A DNA stretch of 64,000 bases from JBBDSU01 sp040904825 (GTDB taxonomy: Bacteria; Actinomycetota; Nitriliruptoria; Nitriliruptorales; Nitriliruptoraceae), in the NCBI GenBank assembly GCA_040904825.1, contig JBBDSU010000058.1:15702-79701 (forward strand). Direction: 5' to 3'. The first letter of the stretch is position 1; each line of letters begins with the position of its first letter. A program made the position numbers and the translations under genes. Positions 27,282-35,974 of this stretch are shown piece after piece. The notes beneath the pieces are model-generated. The model worked only from the letters and a program-made list of their open reading frames with translations. It had not been told where the DNA came from and did no database searches.

Positions 27282-27494
27282 CGTTGCGCTGAGTGAAGTT
27301 GGGCACGTGGAGACAGTGCGTCCCGATAGATGTGCCGCCAGAGCAGTAGCCTGCGAACACCGATCCCGTCTCAGCGCGGTGCCATCATGGTGGTGTGGTG
27401 AGCAGCGTCAATCAATATGACCCAAAGGTTCGCCGGTCAGATCGACCACAGGCGGACGACAATAGCGTGATGCCCCGAGCTTCCAGGATGTGCC

Positions 27495-28082
27495 GTGAAC
27501 AGTCGCTCCGCCCGCGTTGAGCGGACTACCAAAGAAACCCGCACCGTGGTCGAGGTCAATCTCGACGGGTCTGGCAGCAGCGATGTAGCCACCGGTGTTC
27601 CGTTCTTCGACCACATGCTCGATCAACTTGGTCGCCACGGACGTTTGGATCTCACCGTGCAGGCTGACGGTGACCTCCAGATCGATGCGCACCACACGGT
27701 CGAAGACACCGGTATTGCGCTGGGTCAGGCGTTAGCTGAGGCCTGGACGGATCGCGCCGGTGTCGAACGATTCGGCGACGCAACGGTGCCCATTGACGAA
27801 GCGCTCACGCGTGTCGCCATCGACTTGTCCGGACGGCCCTACCTCGTCTATCACGTTGACACGCCAGTCGAGGTGATCGGAACGTTTGAGACAACACTCG
27901 TCAAGCACTTCTTCGAAGCGCTGGTGGCAAATGCACGGATCACCCTGCACGTCGATAACGAGCGCGGCGATAACACCCATCACGTCTTCGAATCGGTGTT
28001 CAAGGCGGTAGCCGTAGCTCTGCGCCGCGCAGTTGCGGTGACAGGGTCTGGCGTGCCGTCGACAAAGGGCGTCTTGCAATGA
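27495..28082 (+). CDS. hisB: HisB, imidazoleglycerol-phosphate dehydratase
   Basis: Manganese-dependent dehydratase of histidine synthesis, the monofunctional form without the phosphatase domain. The 195 residues include the metal-binding repeats GVPFFDHMLDQLGRHG, DAHHTVEDTGIALGQ, FFEALVANA and GDNTHHVFESVFKA. GTG start. Seven bases separate its stop from hisH. Confidence 0.97.
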   Translation: MNSRSARVERTTKETRTVVEVNLDGSGSSDVATGVPFFDHMLDQLGRHGRLDLTVQADGDLQIDAHHTVEDTGIALGQALAEAWTDRAGVERFGDATVPIDEALTRVAIDLSGRPYLVYHVDTPVEVIGTFETTLVKHFFEALVANARITLHVDNERGDNTHHVFESVFKAVAVALRRAVAVTGSGVPSTKGVLQ

Positions 28083-28089
28083 GGCCGAC

Positions 28090-28722
28090 ATGACCGCTGC
28101 GGTCAAGGTTGCTGTGCTCGATTACAACGCTGGCAATGTGCGCTCTGCTCGACGGGCCTTTGCCGAGGTAGGTACGGACGCACGCATTACCGCTGACGCT
28201 GGCGATGCCGCAGATTGCGATGTGCTGGTGGTCCCCGGAGTGGGACACTTCTCGTCGTGTTTGGCCAACTTGCGGCGTTCTGGACTGCACGATGTGCTCG
28301 GTCAGTGGGTTCAACAGCAGCGACCAGTCTTCGGGATCTGTGTCGGCATGCAACTGTTGTATTCAGCGTCCGAGGAAGGTGATGAACCGGGGCTTGGCTT
28401 GCTACCAGGAAAGGTTGTCCGGTTTCCCACCACCGCCGTCGTTCCACATCTTGGCTGGAACGTTGTTCAGGCGACCCCAGGGCACGCGCAGGATGCGTTG
28501 GTTGCAGGTGTCGATAGGCGTCGCTGCTATTTCACCCACTCGTATTACGCCGTGCCTGATGATGCCACCCATGTCGTGGCGACAAGCACCTACGGCGACG
28601 CGAATTTTCCCTGTCTTGTAAGGGAAGGATCGGTCGTCGGGACCCAATTTCACCCGGAGAAGTCCGGTCGCGTCGGCATGCGCCTTCTCGAGAATTGGGT
28701 GACTCAGCTACGAGAGGACTGA
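28090..28722 (+). CDS. hisH: HisH, glutaminase subunit of IGP synthase
   Basis: Class I glutamine amidotransferase that feeds ammonia to HisF. The 210 residues keep the triad: Cys84 in FGICVGMQLL, His188 and Glu190 in TQFHPEKSG. PHLGWN and the oxyanion-strand VPGVGHF are present. ATG 28090 sits five bases after a GAGG sequence. Partner HisF is encoded two genes downstream. Confidence 0.97.
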   Translation: MTAAVKVAVLDYNAGNVRSARRAFAEVGTDARITADAGDAADCDVLVVPGVGHFSSCLANLRRSGLHDVLGQWVQQQRPVFGICVGMQLLYSASEEGDEPGLGLLPGKVVRFPTTAVVPHLGWNVVQATPGHAQDALVAGVDRRRCYFTHSYYAVPDDATHVVATSTYGDANFPCLVREGSVVGTQFHPEKSGRVGMRLLENWVTQLRED

Positions 28723-28725
28723 CCC

Positions 28726-29454
28726 TTGTTGACCCTATTTCCGGCCGTCGACATCAAGGACGGCAAGGCGGTGCGCCTTACCCAAGGCAAGGCCGATGCC
28801 AGCACCGTGTATGACCTCGACCCGGTTGCTGCGGCCGAACGGTTTGCCGCTGACGGAGCGCAGTGGCTCCACGTGGTCGATCTTGACGCAGCGTTCACAG
28901 GTGAGCCACGCAACCGCCACCTCATCGCCGACATCGTTGCGCGTACGAACTGTCACGTCCAAGCGTCGGGTGGTGTGCGCACCCTTGATGACATCAAAGC
29001 CTCGGTTGATTACGGGGCTCAGCGGATCGTTATCGGCACCATGGCGCTGGCTGACCCGACCTTTGTTGCCGCGGCGCTTGACGCTGTGGGGGACAAGGTT
29101 GCCGTTGGGCTCGATGCTCGCGGCACGACGCTGCAAGCACGCGGATGGACGGAGGAGGCGGGCGACCTGTTCGAAGCGCTTGAACGGTTCACTGCGATGG
29201 GAGTGTCGCGGTTTGTCTACACCGACGTGGCGCGTGATGGCATGTTGCAAGGGCCTAACATTGACATGCTTCGCCAGGTCGCCGATGCGACGTCTGCGGC
29301 CGTGACCGCGTCGGGCGGCGTGAGCAATCTCGATGACCTTGATGCACTGGCGCAATGCCACGAAAGGGTTGATGCTGTCATCGTCGGCAAAGCGATCTAC
29401 AGCGGAGCGTTCAACGTTGCGTCGGCGTTGGCTCGATTGACGCCCACACCATGA
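28726..29454 (+). CDS. hisA: HisA/PriA, ProFAR isomerase, probably also PRA isomerase
   Basis: TIM-barrel isomerase. In actinobacteria lacking trpF this enzyme (PriA) serves both histidine and tryptophan synthesis. The 242 residues carry FPAVDIKDGKAVRLTQGKA, HVVDLDAAF, ASGGVRTLDD, the ARGW segment (Arg and Trp at the positions of the PriA Arg143/Trp145 substrate-switch residues), TDVARDGMLQGPN and ASGGVSNLDDL. No trpF is present in the trp block, so dual function is inferred. Start TTG 28726 with GAGAGGA seven bases upstream; TTG 28729 is an alternative. Confidence 0.95.
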   Translation: MLTLFPAVDIKDGKAVRLTQGKADASTVYDLDPVAAAERFAADGAQWLHVVDLDAAFTGEPRNRHLIADIVARTNCHVQASGGVRTLDDIKASVDYGAQRIVIGTMALADPTFVAAALDAVGDKVAVGLDARGTTLQARGWTEEAGDLFEALERFTAMGVSRFVYTDVARDGMLQGPNIDMLRQVADATSAAVTASGGVSNLDDLDALAQCHERVDAVIVGKAIYSGAFNVASALARLTPTP

Positions 29455-30317
29455 CACCAGTATCACGCCCTCACAGCGACGATCATCCGGACGTCACCGG
29501 ACCTGACGTGGCTGCCGATGGAGTATCAACCAGCCAACGTTCCGAGCTGGCTATTCGCGTCATTCCGTGCCTCGACGTCACTGATGGGCGCGTGGTCAAG
29601 GGCATCAACTTTGTTGACCTGCGCGATGCAGGTGACCCGGTCGCCATGGCGTCGGTGTACGACGACGAAGGAGCTGACGAGCTCGTCTTCCTTGATATCA
29701 CTGCGTCAAGCGATGGGCGTCGCACAATGGTCGACGTCGTCGAGCAAGTCGCTGACCAGGTCTCCATTCCCTTCGCCGTTGGCGGAGGTCTGCGCACCGT
29801 CGACGATGCTCGGGAGATGCTGCGGGCTGGCGCTGACAAGATCGCGTTCAACACGGCGGCCGTGAACGACCCCTCCGTGTTGTCGGCAACCGCTGCAGCA
29901 GTGGGCTCTCAGTCTCTGGTTGTCGCAGTGGACGCCAGGCGGCGGATCCCTGTCGACGCTGACCAAGGCTGGGAGTTGACGATCCACGGTGGACGGACAT
30001 CAACCGGCTTGGACGCGGTCGCGTGGTGTATCGAGGCCGTTGAGCGCGGTGCCGGCGAGATCCTGCTGACGTCGATGGATCAGGATGGCACCAAGGCGGG
30101 ATTCGATCTCGAACTCATCCGACGCATTACCGCTGCTGTGTCCGTGCCGGTGATCGCCAGTGGCGGGGCCGGGACGGCCGCGCATTGCGTTGAAGCTGCC
30201 AATGCTGGTGCGTCTGCTGTGCTCGCGGCGTCGATCTTCCATTTCGGCGAACTGAGCATTGCCGAGGTGAAGCGCGATCTGGCCGCGGCTGGCATCACCG
30301 TCCGCATCGACGACTGA
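29451..30317 (+). CDS. hisF: HisF, cyclase subunit of IGP synthase
   Basis: TIM-barrel synthase that makes imidazole glycerol phosphate and AICAR with ammonia from HisH. The core starts at about residue 34 (RVIPCLDVTDGRVVKG, first catalytic Asp), with FLDITAS, VGGGLRTVDDAREML, LTSMDQDGTKAGFD (second catalytic Asp) and ASGGAGTAAH. The first 33 residues are a hydrophilic extension not usual in HisF; ATG 29451 overlaps the hisA stop, which favours it, but a later start cannot be excluded. Last gene of the plus-strand his run. Confidence 0.97.
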   Translation: MTPVSRPHSDDHPDVTGPDVAADGVSTSQRSELAIRVIPCLDVTDGRVVKGINFVDLRDAGDPVAMASVYDDEGADELVFLDITASSDGRRTMVDVVEQVADQVSIPFAVGGGLRTVDDAREMLRAGADKIAFNTAAVNDPSVLSATAAAVGSQSLVVAVDARRRIPVDADQGWELTIHGGRTSTGLDAVAWCIEAVERGAGEILLTSMDQDGTKAGFDLELIRRITAAVSVPVIASGGAGTAAHCVEAANAGASAVLAASIFHFGELSIAEVKRDLAAAGITVRIDD

Positions 30318-30396
30318 GCGGCATCGCAGCGTCGGCAGGGGCGTCGTCGGCGCGCCGCTTTAGAAAGGCGGACCTGGCCGCGCCGGTTCCGAGTGA

Positions 30397-30440
30397 CATG
30401 CATTGCGCGGCACTGGGGCATGCATTGCGCGGCACTGCGG
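30397..30440. repeat. Two tandem 22-bp copies between hisF and the DUF2510-type gene
   Basis: CATGCATTGCGCGGCACTG occurs at 30397-30415 and 30419-30437; with the following three bases (GGG, then CGG) the period is 22 and the copies differ at one position. The pair lies in the 144-base spacer between two convergent genes. There is no coding signal and no long hairpin in it. Confidence 0.85.
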
Positions 30441-30461
30441 ATTACCAATCGATCGCCGTCG

Positions 30462-31679
30462 TCAACTACGGCCGAACAGTTGGTCGAAGAACGCTGATTG
30501 GAACTGCTGTGAACAGGAACGCGCGTCTCCAGTCTGGTCGATGCACGCTGCTAATTCATTGATGCCGAATCCGGATTGCTGGACCACCCACACAAACAGC
30601 ACCGTGATGGCCGCACCAAGGATCATGCCAGCTGCCCCGGTCATCAGACCGGTCGTCGCTGTGCCCTTTCCCATTCCCGAACGCTTGCCTCTGCGCCGAC
30701 CGATAAGCCCTAACACGACGGCGCCAAGTCCTAATGGCACAGCAATCATCCCCACGAAGGGGACAAGAGCGACCAACGCAGCGACCACACCGAGAATGAG
30801 CGCTGCTACTGCCGGGCCGTTACCTAACGAGTCTCGGCGCGTGCCAGCCGACGATTGAGCGCCGGCTTTCTTGGCGGTGCGCCGGGTCTTCTTGGCGTTG
30901 CCGGCAGCATCCTGGGCTTCGTTGTCCGATGGGCGCGCGCCGGCCGCGGGCTGAAACGACGGTTCGGTTGGGTCGCCGTCTGCTGCGACCTCGGGACGGG
31001 TGCCGTCTGCGGTGCCGGAGGCTGGGTCATCTCCGTCGTGTTGCAACGGCGGAGGTTCCACCAGGGCGCTGGCAGCATCCTGAGGTGAGGTGGAGTCATC
31101 GTCGGCGGCGGGTGTGGTGGTGTCCTGAGTATCGGTGTCGTCCGCTGCGCCTGGAGCCGGTTGATCGACGGCATACAGATGGGAACCTGTCGCGGAACCT
31201 TCGTCGGCAGGTGCGCTTTCGGCGGAGACGGAAGTCGAAGGCTCACTCGAGGTTGACGCTGGTGTGGCCTGTTCTGCGGAAGGGGTGGTTGCGGCATCAG
31301 CTTCGGGTGCATCGCCACCTGAAGCATCCGAGGCCGGCGCATCCCCGATGGATGGTGCTGGCGCGTGAACCGTCGAGGCGTCGGGTGCTGGGTCGGTGCC
31401 AGTGGTTTGTGTGGGGCCTTCAGCCGCAGCAGGAGTTGCGGTTTGCGTTTCGGTTTGGGCTGCAGGCTGTGTCGCTTGCGCTGCGGGTTGCGTTGGTTGC
31501 TCGACGCTGGATGCCTGGGCAGGCGCCTGCTGGCCGGAGGCGGCGGCCGGGCGGCCATCGAGGGGATCGATGGCCCGTTGGCCAGCGTTGGCGACATGTT
31601 CAGTCCAGCGCTGACCGTCCCAGTAGCGGTACTCGTGCCGTCCAGTCGGGTCCGGATGCCAGGCTGCGGGAATGCTCAC
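30462..31679 (-). CDS. DUF2510/DUF4190-type membrane protein with long disordered linker
   Basis: Function unknown. From GTG 31679 (AGGAGG five bases upstream) the protein is about 405 residues. The N-terminus is a DUF2510 motif (AAWHPDPTGRHEYRYWDG, then WTEHV). Residues about 45-290 are low-complexity, rich in Ala, Thr, Gln, Pro, Asp and Ser, then a Lys/Arg-rich patch. Two hydrophobic segments of DUF4190 type follow (ALILGVVAALVALVPFVGM and the Gly-rich MTGAAGMILGAAITVLFVW), then a tail with two Cys residues. An ATG at 31736 would extend it by 19 residues but lacks an SD and puts extra sequence before DUF2510. Convergent with hisF. Confidence 0.85.
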   Translation of the reverse strand: MSIPAAWHPDPTGRHEYRYWDGQRWTEHVANAGQRAIDPLDGRPAAASGQQAPAQASSVEQPTQPAAQATQPAAQTETQTATPAAAEGPTQTTGTDPAPDASTVHAPAPSIGDAPASDASGGDAPEADAATTPSAEQATPASTSSEPSTSVSAESAPADEGSATGSHLYAVDQPAPGAADDTDTQDTTTPAADDDSTSPQDAASALVEPPPLQHDGDDPASGTADGTRPEVAADGDPTEPSFQPAAGARPSDNEAQDAAGNAKKTRRTAKKAGAQSSAGTRRDSLGNGPAVAALILGVVAALVALVPFVGMIAVPLGLGAVVLGLIGRRRGKRSGMGKGTATTGLMTGAAGMILGAAITVLFVWVVQQSGFGINELAACIDQTGDARSCSQQFQSAFFDQLFGRS

Positions 31680-32065
31680 CACGTCCTCCTCGGTGCCCTT
31701 ATCGCGTGGCCGCGTGCCGTCGGGTCCATCGGCCATCAGGTGTTGGGCCTGATGGTCACACTCAATGATCGTCCGGTGTCGGCACGTTCACGTCAAGCGC
31801 CCCACCTTACCCCGGCAAGCGGCCAGGCACGTTGACATCGTGGCGAATGGGGATTCGAGCGGGTGAAGGTCCCGGGCGGTCGCTCACCGGGATGTGGACT
31901 GGTTACGCTCGTCGGGTCCGCCGTTGGTCGGCTTGTCGTTCGCTGATGGTCGCACTGGTCAACGTCGTGCCCACGGTCCGTACGTGCCAGAGCAAGCATG
32001 ACAGCCATGTGGACAGAGCCGCTGGTGCCCAGTTGCCAGACGGTCAGAAGAGGAGATGGGGCACC
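31680..32065. other. Divergent spacer between the DUF2510-type gene and hisI
   Basis: A 386-base stretch with no gene I can support. On the minus strand TTGACG (31796-31791) and GACGAT (31773-31768) are 17 bases apart and could serve the DUF2510-type gene. On the plus strand TTGACA occurs at 31832-31837 without a good -10. The hisI frame stays open through this region, but the start codon chosen for hisI is the only one with a ribosome binding site at the conserved protein boundary. No tryptophan-rich leader was found. Confidence 0.5.
31768..31796 (-). promoter_or_regulatory. Candidate promoter for the DUF2510-type gene
   Basis: Minus-strand TTGACG (31796-31791), 17-base spacer, GACGAT (31773-31768). 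The -35 matches 5 of 6 consensus bases; the -10 keeps the key A and final T. It would give a leader of about 80 bases to GTG 31679. Confidence 0.3.
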
Positions 32066-32485
32066 ATGGAGCAGCAGCCGGGTGGTGACCAACGTGGCAG
32101 CAACGAATCTGATCCGCTGCCCGTTGCCTCTGGTTGCACCGATGTAGCGACGATCGATGACGTTTCGTTCGACGGGGCAGGATTGGCCGCGGCGATCGTG
32201 GTGCAGCACGATTCCCACGAAGTGTTGATGGTGGCGTGGATGAACCGCGAGGCGCTTGAGGCAACATTGAGGACCGGCGAGACCGTGTTTTGGAGTCGTT
32301 CACGTCAAGAGCTGTGGCACAAGGGCGCGACGTCAGGCAACACCCAGCGTGTCATCGGCATTGCGCTCGATTGCGACGGTGATGCTCTCCTTATTCACGT
32401 GGATCAAGGCGAGGGTGTTGCCTGCCACACAGGCCAGCGCACGTGTTTCCACCGCGCCCTGTCAATGAGCCAGGGCACGCCATGA
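32066..32485 (+). CDS. hisI: HisI, phosphoribosyl-AMP cyclohydrolase
   Basis: Zinc- and magnesium-dependent hydrolase for the third step of histidine synthesis, monofunctional with no HisE domain. ATG 32066 follows AGAGGAG (10 bases upstream) and gives 139 residues. Conserved: VAWMNREALEATL, GETVFWSRSRQELWHKGATSGN, the DCDGDALL metal site, and CHTGQRTCFHR with the zinc cysteines. The first 30 residues are hydrophilic. It overlaps trpE by ATGA, tying histidine and tryptophan genes in one transcript, as in other actinobacteria. Confidence 0.97.
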   Translation: MEQQPGGDQRGSNESDPLPVASGCTDVATIDDVSFDGAGLAAAIVVQHDSHEVLMVAWMNREALEATLRTGETVFWSRSRQELWHKGATSGNTQRVIGIALDCDGDALLIHVDQGEGVACHTGQRTCFHRALSMSQGTP

Positions 32486-34011
32486 CAGCATCGGAACCGT
32501 TGGTGAAGCCTTCGCGGCGCGAGTTTCGTCAACTGGCAGCAGATCACGGCCTGGTGCCCGTCCGACGAGAGTTGCTCGCTGATCTTGAAACTCCCCTGTC
32601 GGTCTACGCCAAACTGTCTGGCGACGGCCCAAGCTTCCTCTTGGAATCCGCCGAACATGGCGAACGCTGGGGGCGCTTCTCGTTCATAGGTGTCGATCCG
32701 TTTCTCGTGTTGCGAAGCAGGGACGGTGTGGTGCGTTGGGACGGCATACCCCCAGGCGAGGCTGCAAATGCATCTGGCGCGTTCAATGCTCTGGCTGCAG
32801 CAACCGAGGCATTTCGCGCACCTCCACTCGATGACGTCCCGCTGCATGGTGGTGCTGTCGGTTACGTCGGGTACGACGCGGTGCGCGAGATCGAACGGAT
32901 TCCGGCGACAGGGCGCGACGACTTGGGCGTCGACGACGTTGTCATGATGTTCCCGCGAACTGTCGTTGCGCTCGACCACTTGCGACAGGTCTTGACAGTT
33001 GTAGAGAACGTGGTTACCGCGGATGTCCCTGATAGCGATGTGGACGCGCTCTACGACGCCGCTATGGCATCGCTCGACAGAGTGGTCGCGCGGCTAGGAG
33101 GGCCACTACGACAACTCGCTCCCGTACCACCGCCGGTGCGCCGCCAACCCGATCGGGCGCCATCGAACCTTGCCGACGGCGACTACGAGCAGATGGTCGA
33201 GCGGGTCAAAGAGCACATCTATGCGGGTGACACTTTTCAGACGGTGGTCAGTCAACGGTTTGTTCTCCCCACAGCAGCTAGCGCATTCGAGATCTATCGA
33301 GCCCTCCGCGTCATCAATCCGTCGCCGTACCTGTATCTCGTTGATGTCGGCGACGCGCAGGTCGTAGGCTCGTCTCCAGAAGCGCTTGTCCAAGTCCACG
33401 GCCGACGGGTTGAAACCTGGCCCATTGCAGGTACCCGACGCCGAGGCGTCTCAGCAGAAGAAGATCGGACGTTGGCCAGCGAACTGCTGGCTGACGAAAA
33501 GGAACGCGCTGAACATGTCATGCTGGTCGACCTGGCGCGCAACGACTTGGGGCGCGTCTGTGAAATCGGGAGCGTAACGGTCGACGAGATGATGGAAGTC
33601 CAGCGGTTCAGCCATGTGATGCACCTGACGAGTTCGGTCAGCGGAACGTTGAAGGAGAGTCTGGGTCCCGTCGATGTACTGAAGGCGACCTTCCCGGCTG
33701 GCACCGTGTCGGGTGCACCCAAAGTGCGTGCGATGCAGATCATCGATGACCTGGAGCCCACGCGTCGAGGGCCTTACGCTGGCGCGGTCGGCTACATCGA
33801 TTTTGCCGGGAATCTCGACACTTGCATCACCATCAGGACGGTTGTGATCAAAGACGGTCACGCTTTCGTTCAGGCAGGGGCCGGCATTGTGGCTGATTCG
33901 ATGCCGGCAGCCGAAGAACAAGAAACGCGCAGCAAGGCTGATGCGGTGCTGGCCGCGATCCATGCTGCTGAAGAAATGCATCGCGTCCAGGCCATTGGCC
34001 ACGACGATTAG
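32482..34011 (+). CDS. trpE: TrpE, anthranilate synthase component I
   Basis: Chorismate-using subunit that makes anthranilate with a glutaminase partner (TrpG, not in the window). The 509 residues have LLES at 53-56, the segment known for tryptophan feedback binding, so allosteric inhibition is expected. The catalytic half shows GDTFQTVVSQRF, NPSPYLYLVD, GSSPEALV, PIAGTRRRG, DLARNDLGRV, ATFPAGTVSGAPKVRAM and GPYAGAVGY. ATG 32482 is in an ATGA overlap with hisI, leaving no room for a classical trp attenuator. Confidence 0.97.
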   Translation: MTASEPLVKPSRREFRQLAADHGLVPVRRELLADLETPLSVYAKLSGDGPSFLLESAEHGERWGRFSFIGVDPFLVLRSRDGVVRWDGIPPGEAANASGAFNALAAATEAFRAPPLDDVPLHGGAVGYVGYDAVREIERIPATGRDDLGVDDVVMMFPRTVVALDHLRQVLTVVENVVTADVPDSDVDALYDAAMASLDRVVARLGGPLRQLAPVPPPVRRQPDRAPSNLADGDYEQMVERVKEHIYAGDTFQTVVSQRFVLPTAASAFEIYRALRVINPSPYLYLVDVGDAQVVGSSPEALVQVHGRRVETWPIAGTRRRGVSAEEDRTLASELLADEKERAEHVMLVDLARNDLGRVCEIGSVTVDEMMEVQRFSHVMHLTSSVSGTLKESLGPVDVLKATFPAGTVSGAPKVRAMQIIDDLEPTRRGPYAGAVGYIDFAGNLDTCITIRTVVIKDGHAFVQAGAGIVADSMPAAEEQETRSKADAVLAAIHAAEEMHRVQAIGHDD

Positions 34012-34060
34012 CATCACAACACGCTGCTCTGACTCTCGATGACGACAGATGGTGAACGCA

Positions 34061-34864
34061 ATGCCGACGTATCTCGATGACCTGGTTGCCGGTGCACGGC
34101 GTCGCGTCGATGCGGCGGTTGCGCGTGAATCGATTGAACAATTGCGGTTTCGTGCCGACAAGCGGGTGCTGCCGCCATCGTTTCGGTCTGCGCTGCAGGG
34201 GCCGGGTGTGGCAGTCATCGCCGAAATCAAGCGAGCGTCACCCTCGCGTGGGCCCTTGGCGCTGGACATTGTGGCGGCAGAGTTGGCTGCCGTGTACCGA
34301 GATGCCGGGGCAGCGGCGATTTCGGTTCTGACCGAGCCTGACGGCTTCAAGGGTTCGCTCGACGATCTCATCGACGTGGCTTCGGTTGGCGTTGCGGCGC
34401 TCCGCAAGGATTTCATCGTCGATGCGTATCAGGTCTGGGAGGCCAGGGACGCAGGTGCCGCTGCGGTGTTGCTCATCGTGGCAGCGCTCGATGATCGGAT
34501 GCTTGCGACGCTGCTGGCTGAGGCGAAGGCAGCGGGCCTTGACGTGCTCGTTGAAGCACACGATGAACGTGAGGTAGAAGCTGCGCTTGCAGCGGGTGCC
34601 GACATCATCGGGATCAACGCGAGGGATCTGCGCACCTTCGAGATTGACCGCACGGCCTTCGCGCGCTTGCGCCAGCGCGTCCCACCAGAAGTTGTGACGG
34701 TGGCTGAGTCAGGGGTGCGAGATGCAGACGATGTAGTCCGCCATGCTCGCGAAGGTGCAGATGCCGTCCTTATCGGTGAGGCGCTCGTGTCGTCGGATGA
34801 TCCCGGCGCCGCACTGGCGCGGCTGGTCGCGGCGGGTCGCGTAGATGAAGCGGTGCAGCGGTGA
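34061..34864 (+). CDS. trpC: TrpC, indole-3-glycerol phosphate synthase
   Basis: TIM-barrel enzyme that closes the indole ring. Monofunctional, with no TrpF domain. Motifs: VIAEIKRASPSRG (catalytic Lys and Glu), LTEPDGFKGSLDDL, LRKDFIVDAYQVWEARDAGA, EAHDEREV, GINARDLRTF, VAESGVRDADD and ADAVLIGEAL. I choose ATG 34061 (GGTGA five bases upstream, 267 residues) because the family starts about here; ATG 34049 would add four residues. Confidence 0.96.
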   Translation: MPTYLDDLVAGARRRVDAAVARESIEQLRFRADKRVLPPSFRSALQGPGVAVIAEIKRASPSRGPLALDIVAAELAAVYRDAGAAAISVLTEPDGFKGSLDDLIDVASVGVAALRKDFIVDAYQVWEARDAGAAAVLLIVAALDDRMLATLLAEAKAAGLDVLVEAHDEREVEAALAAGADIIGINARDLRTFEIDRTAFARLRQRVPPEVVTVAESGVRDADDVVRHAREGADAVLIGEALVSSDDPGAALARLVAAGRVDEAVQR

Positions 34865-34931
34865 GACGAGCCAACTCGCTGCGTGACGTGCTGTGTCTCG
34901 CACCACGTGTCAACACGGACTGGAATTGACC

Positions 34932-35970
34932 ATGGACGTTGGAAGTCTTGCCGGCGGGCAAAGCAGTCCTACCTCTTCAGATGGCTACTTTGGTCGGTTC
35001 GGAGGGCAGTATGTCCCGGANNNNNNNNNNNNNNNNNNNNNNNNNNNNNNNNNNNNNNNNNNNNNNNNNNNNNNNNNNNNNNNNNNNNNNNNNNNNNNNN
35101 NNNNNNNNNNNNNNNNNNNNCTTCGGCCTCCAATGCACCGTCTATATGGGCGCCGAAGATTGTCGTCGCCAGCGGCTGAACGTCGTGCGCATGCAACTGC
35201 TCGGCGCCGAAGTGGTACCGGTCACGAGCGGGACCCAAACACTCAAGGACGCCATCAACGAAGCGATGCGCGATTGGGTCACCAACGTCGCGACAACGCA
35301 CTACCTGATCGGATCGGCCATGGGGCCGCATCCGTTCCCCACCATCGTACGTGAACTGCAGAAGATCATTTCCATTGAGACCGCTGCGCAATTCGCCGAA
35401 CAAGCCGGTGGGATGCCGGACGCAGTGGTGGCGTGCGTTGGGGGCGGGTCGAACGCAATCGGATCGTTTGCCCACTGGATCGAAACCGAAGAGGTCAGAT
35501 TGGTCGGCGTCGAGGCCGCGGGCGAAGGTGTGGGCAGTGGCCGCTCTGCCGCGACGATCAGCGAGGGTCGCGAGGCGGTGCTGCACGGGTCACGATCGAT
35601 TGTGCTGGTTGACGACGATGGGCAGGTCCTGCCTGCCCACTCAGTCTCTGCAGGTCTGGATTATCCCGGCGTGGGACCAGAGCATGCGTGGCTGGCGTCG
35701 ACAGGCCGAGCACTCTACTTCAGCGCGACCGATCAAGATGCCTTGCACGGTTTTCGACGAACCTGCGAACTCGAAGGGATCATCCCTGCCTTGGAGCCGG
35801 CACATGCCGTGGGTTGGGTGCTGGCACACGGCAAGTCGGAGTTGGGCGAGGGTGCTCGCATTGTGGTGACGATGTCTGGCAGGGGTGACAAGGATGTCGA
35901 CGAAGTGGTCGAAGTCGCCGGTTGGGATGTCGGTGTTGATCGTGCTTTCGAGGCACGCAAGGGAAGGTGA
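34932..35970 (+). CDS. trpB: TrpB, tryptophan synthase beta chain (interrupted by an assembly gap)
   Basis: PLP enzyme that joins indole and serine. The N-terminus (to FGRFGGQYVP) is present from ATG 34932, then a 100-N gap (35021-35120), then the protein resumes at FGLQCTVYMGAED in another frame and runs to the stop at 35968-35970. Downstream motifs are intact: AVVACVGGGSNAIG, GVEAAGEG, SAGLDYPGVGPEHA, GIIPALEPAHA and MSGRGDKD. By comparison with known TrpB about 105 residues are missing, among them the PLP Lys in the HKTN motif, so the real gap is nearer 310-320 bases. The break is an assembly artefact, not a pseudogene. Confidence 0.95.
35021..35120. other. Assembly gap (100 N) inside trpB
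   Basis: Exactly 100 N. The trpB frame before the gap and after it differ by one base, and about 105 conserved TrpB residues are absent, so the placeholder is about 200 bases too short. Confidence 0.97.
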
Positions 35971-35974
35971 CCAG

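Noticed and set aside
30824..31597. Second long minus-strand frame inside the DUF2510-type gene
   Set aside because: Pro/Arg/Gln-rich translation of the same repetitive linker in another frame; it lacks DUF2510 and membrane segments.
32482..32530. trp attenuator before trpE
   Set aside because: trpE overlaps hisI by 4 bases and no Trp-rich leader peptide exists upstream.
34932..35970. trpB as a frameshifted pseudogene
   Set aside because: The frame change coincides exactly with the N run and all motifs after it are intact.
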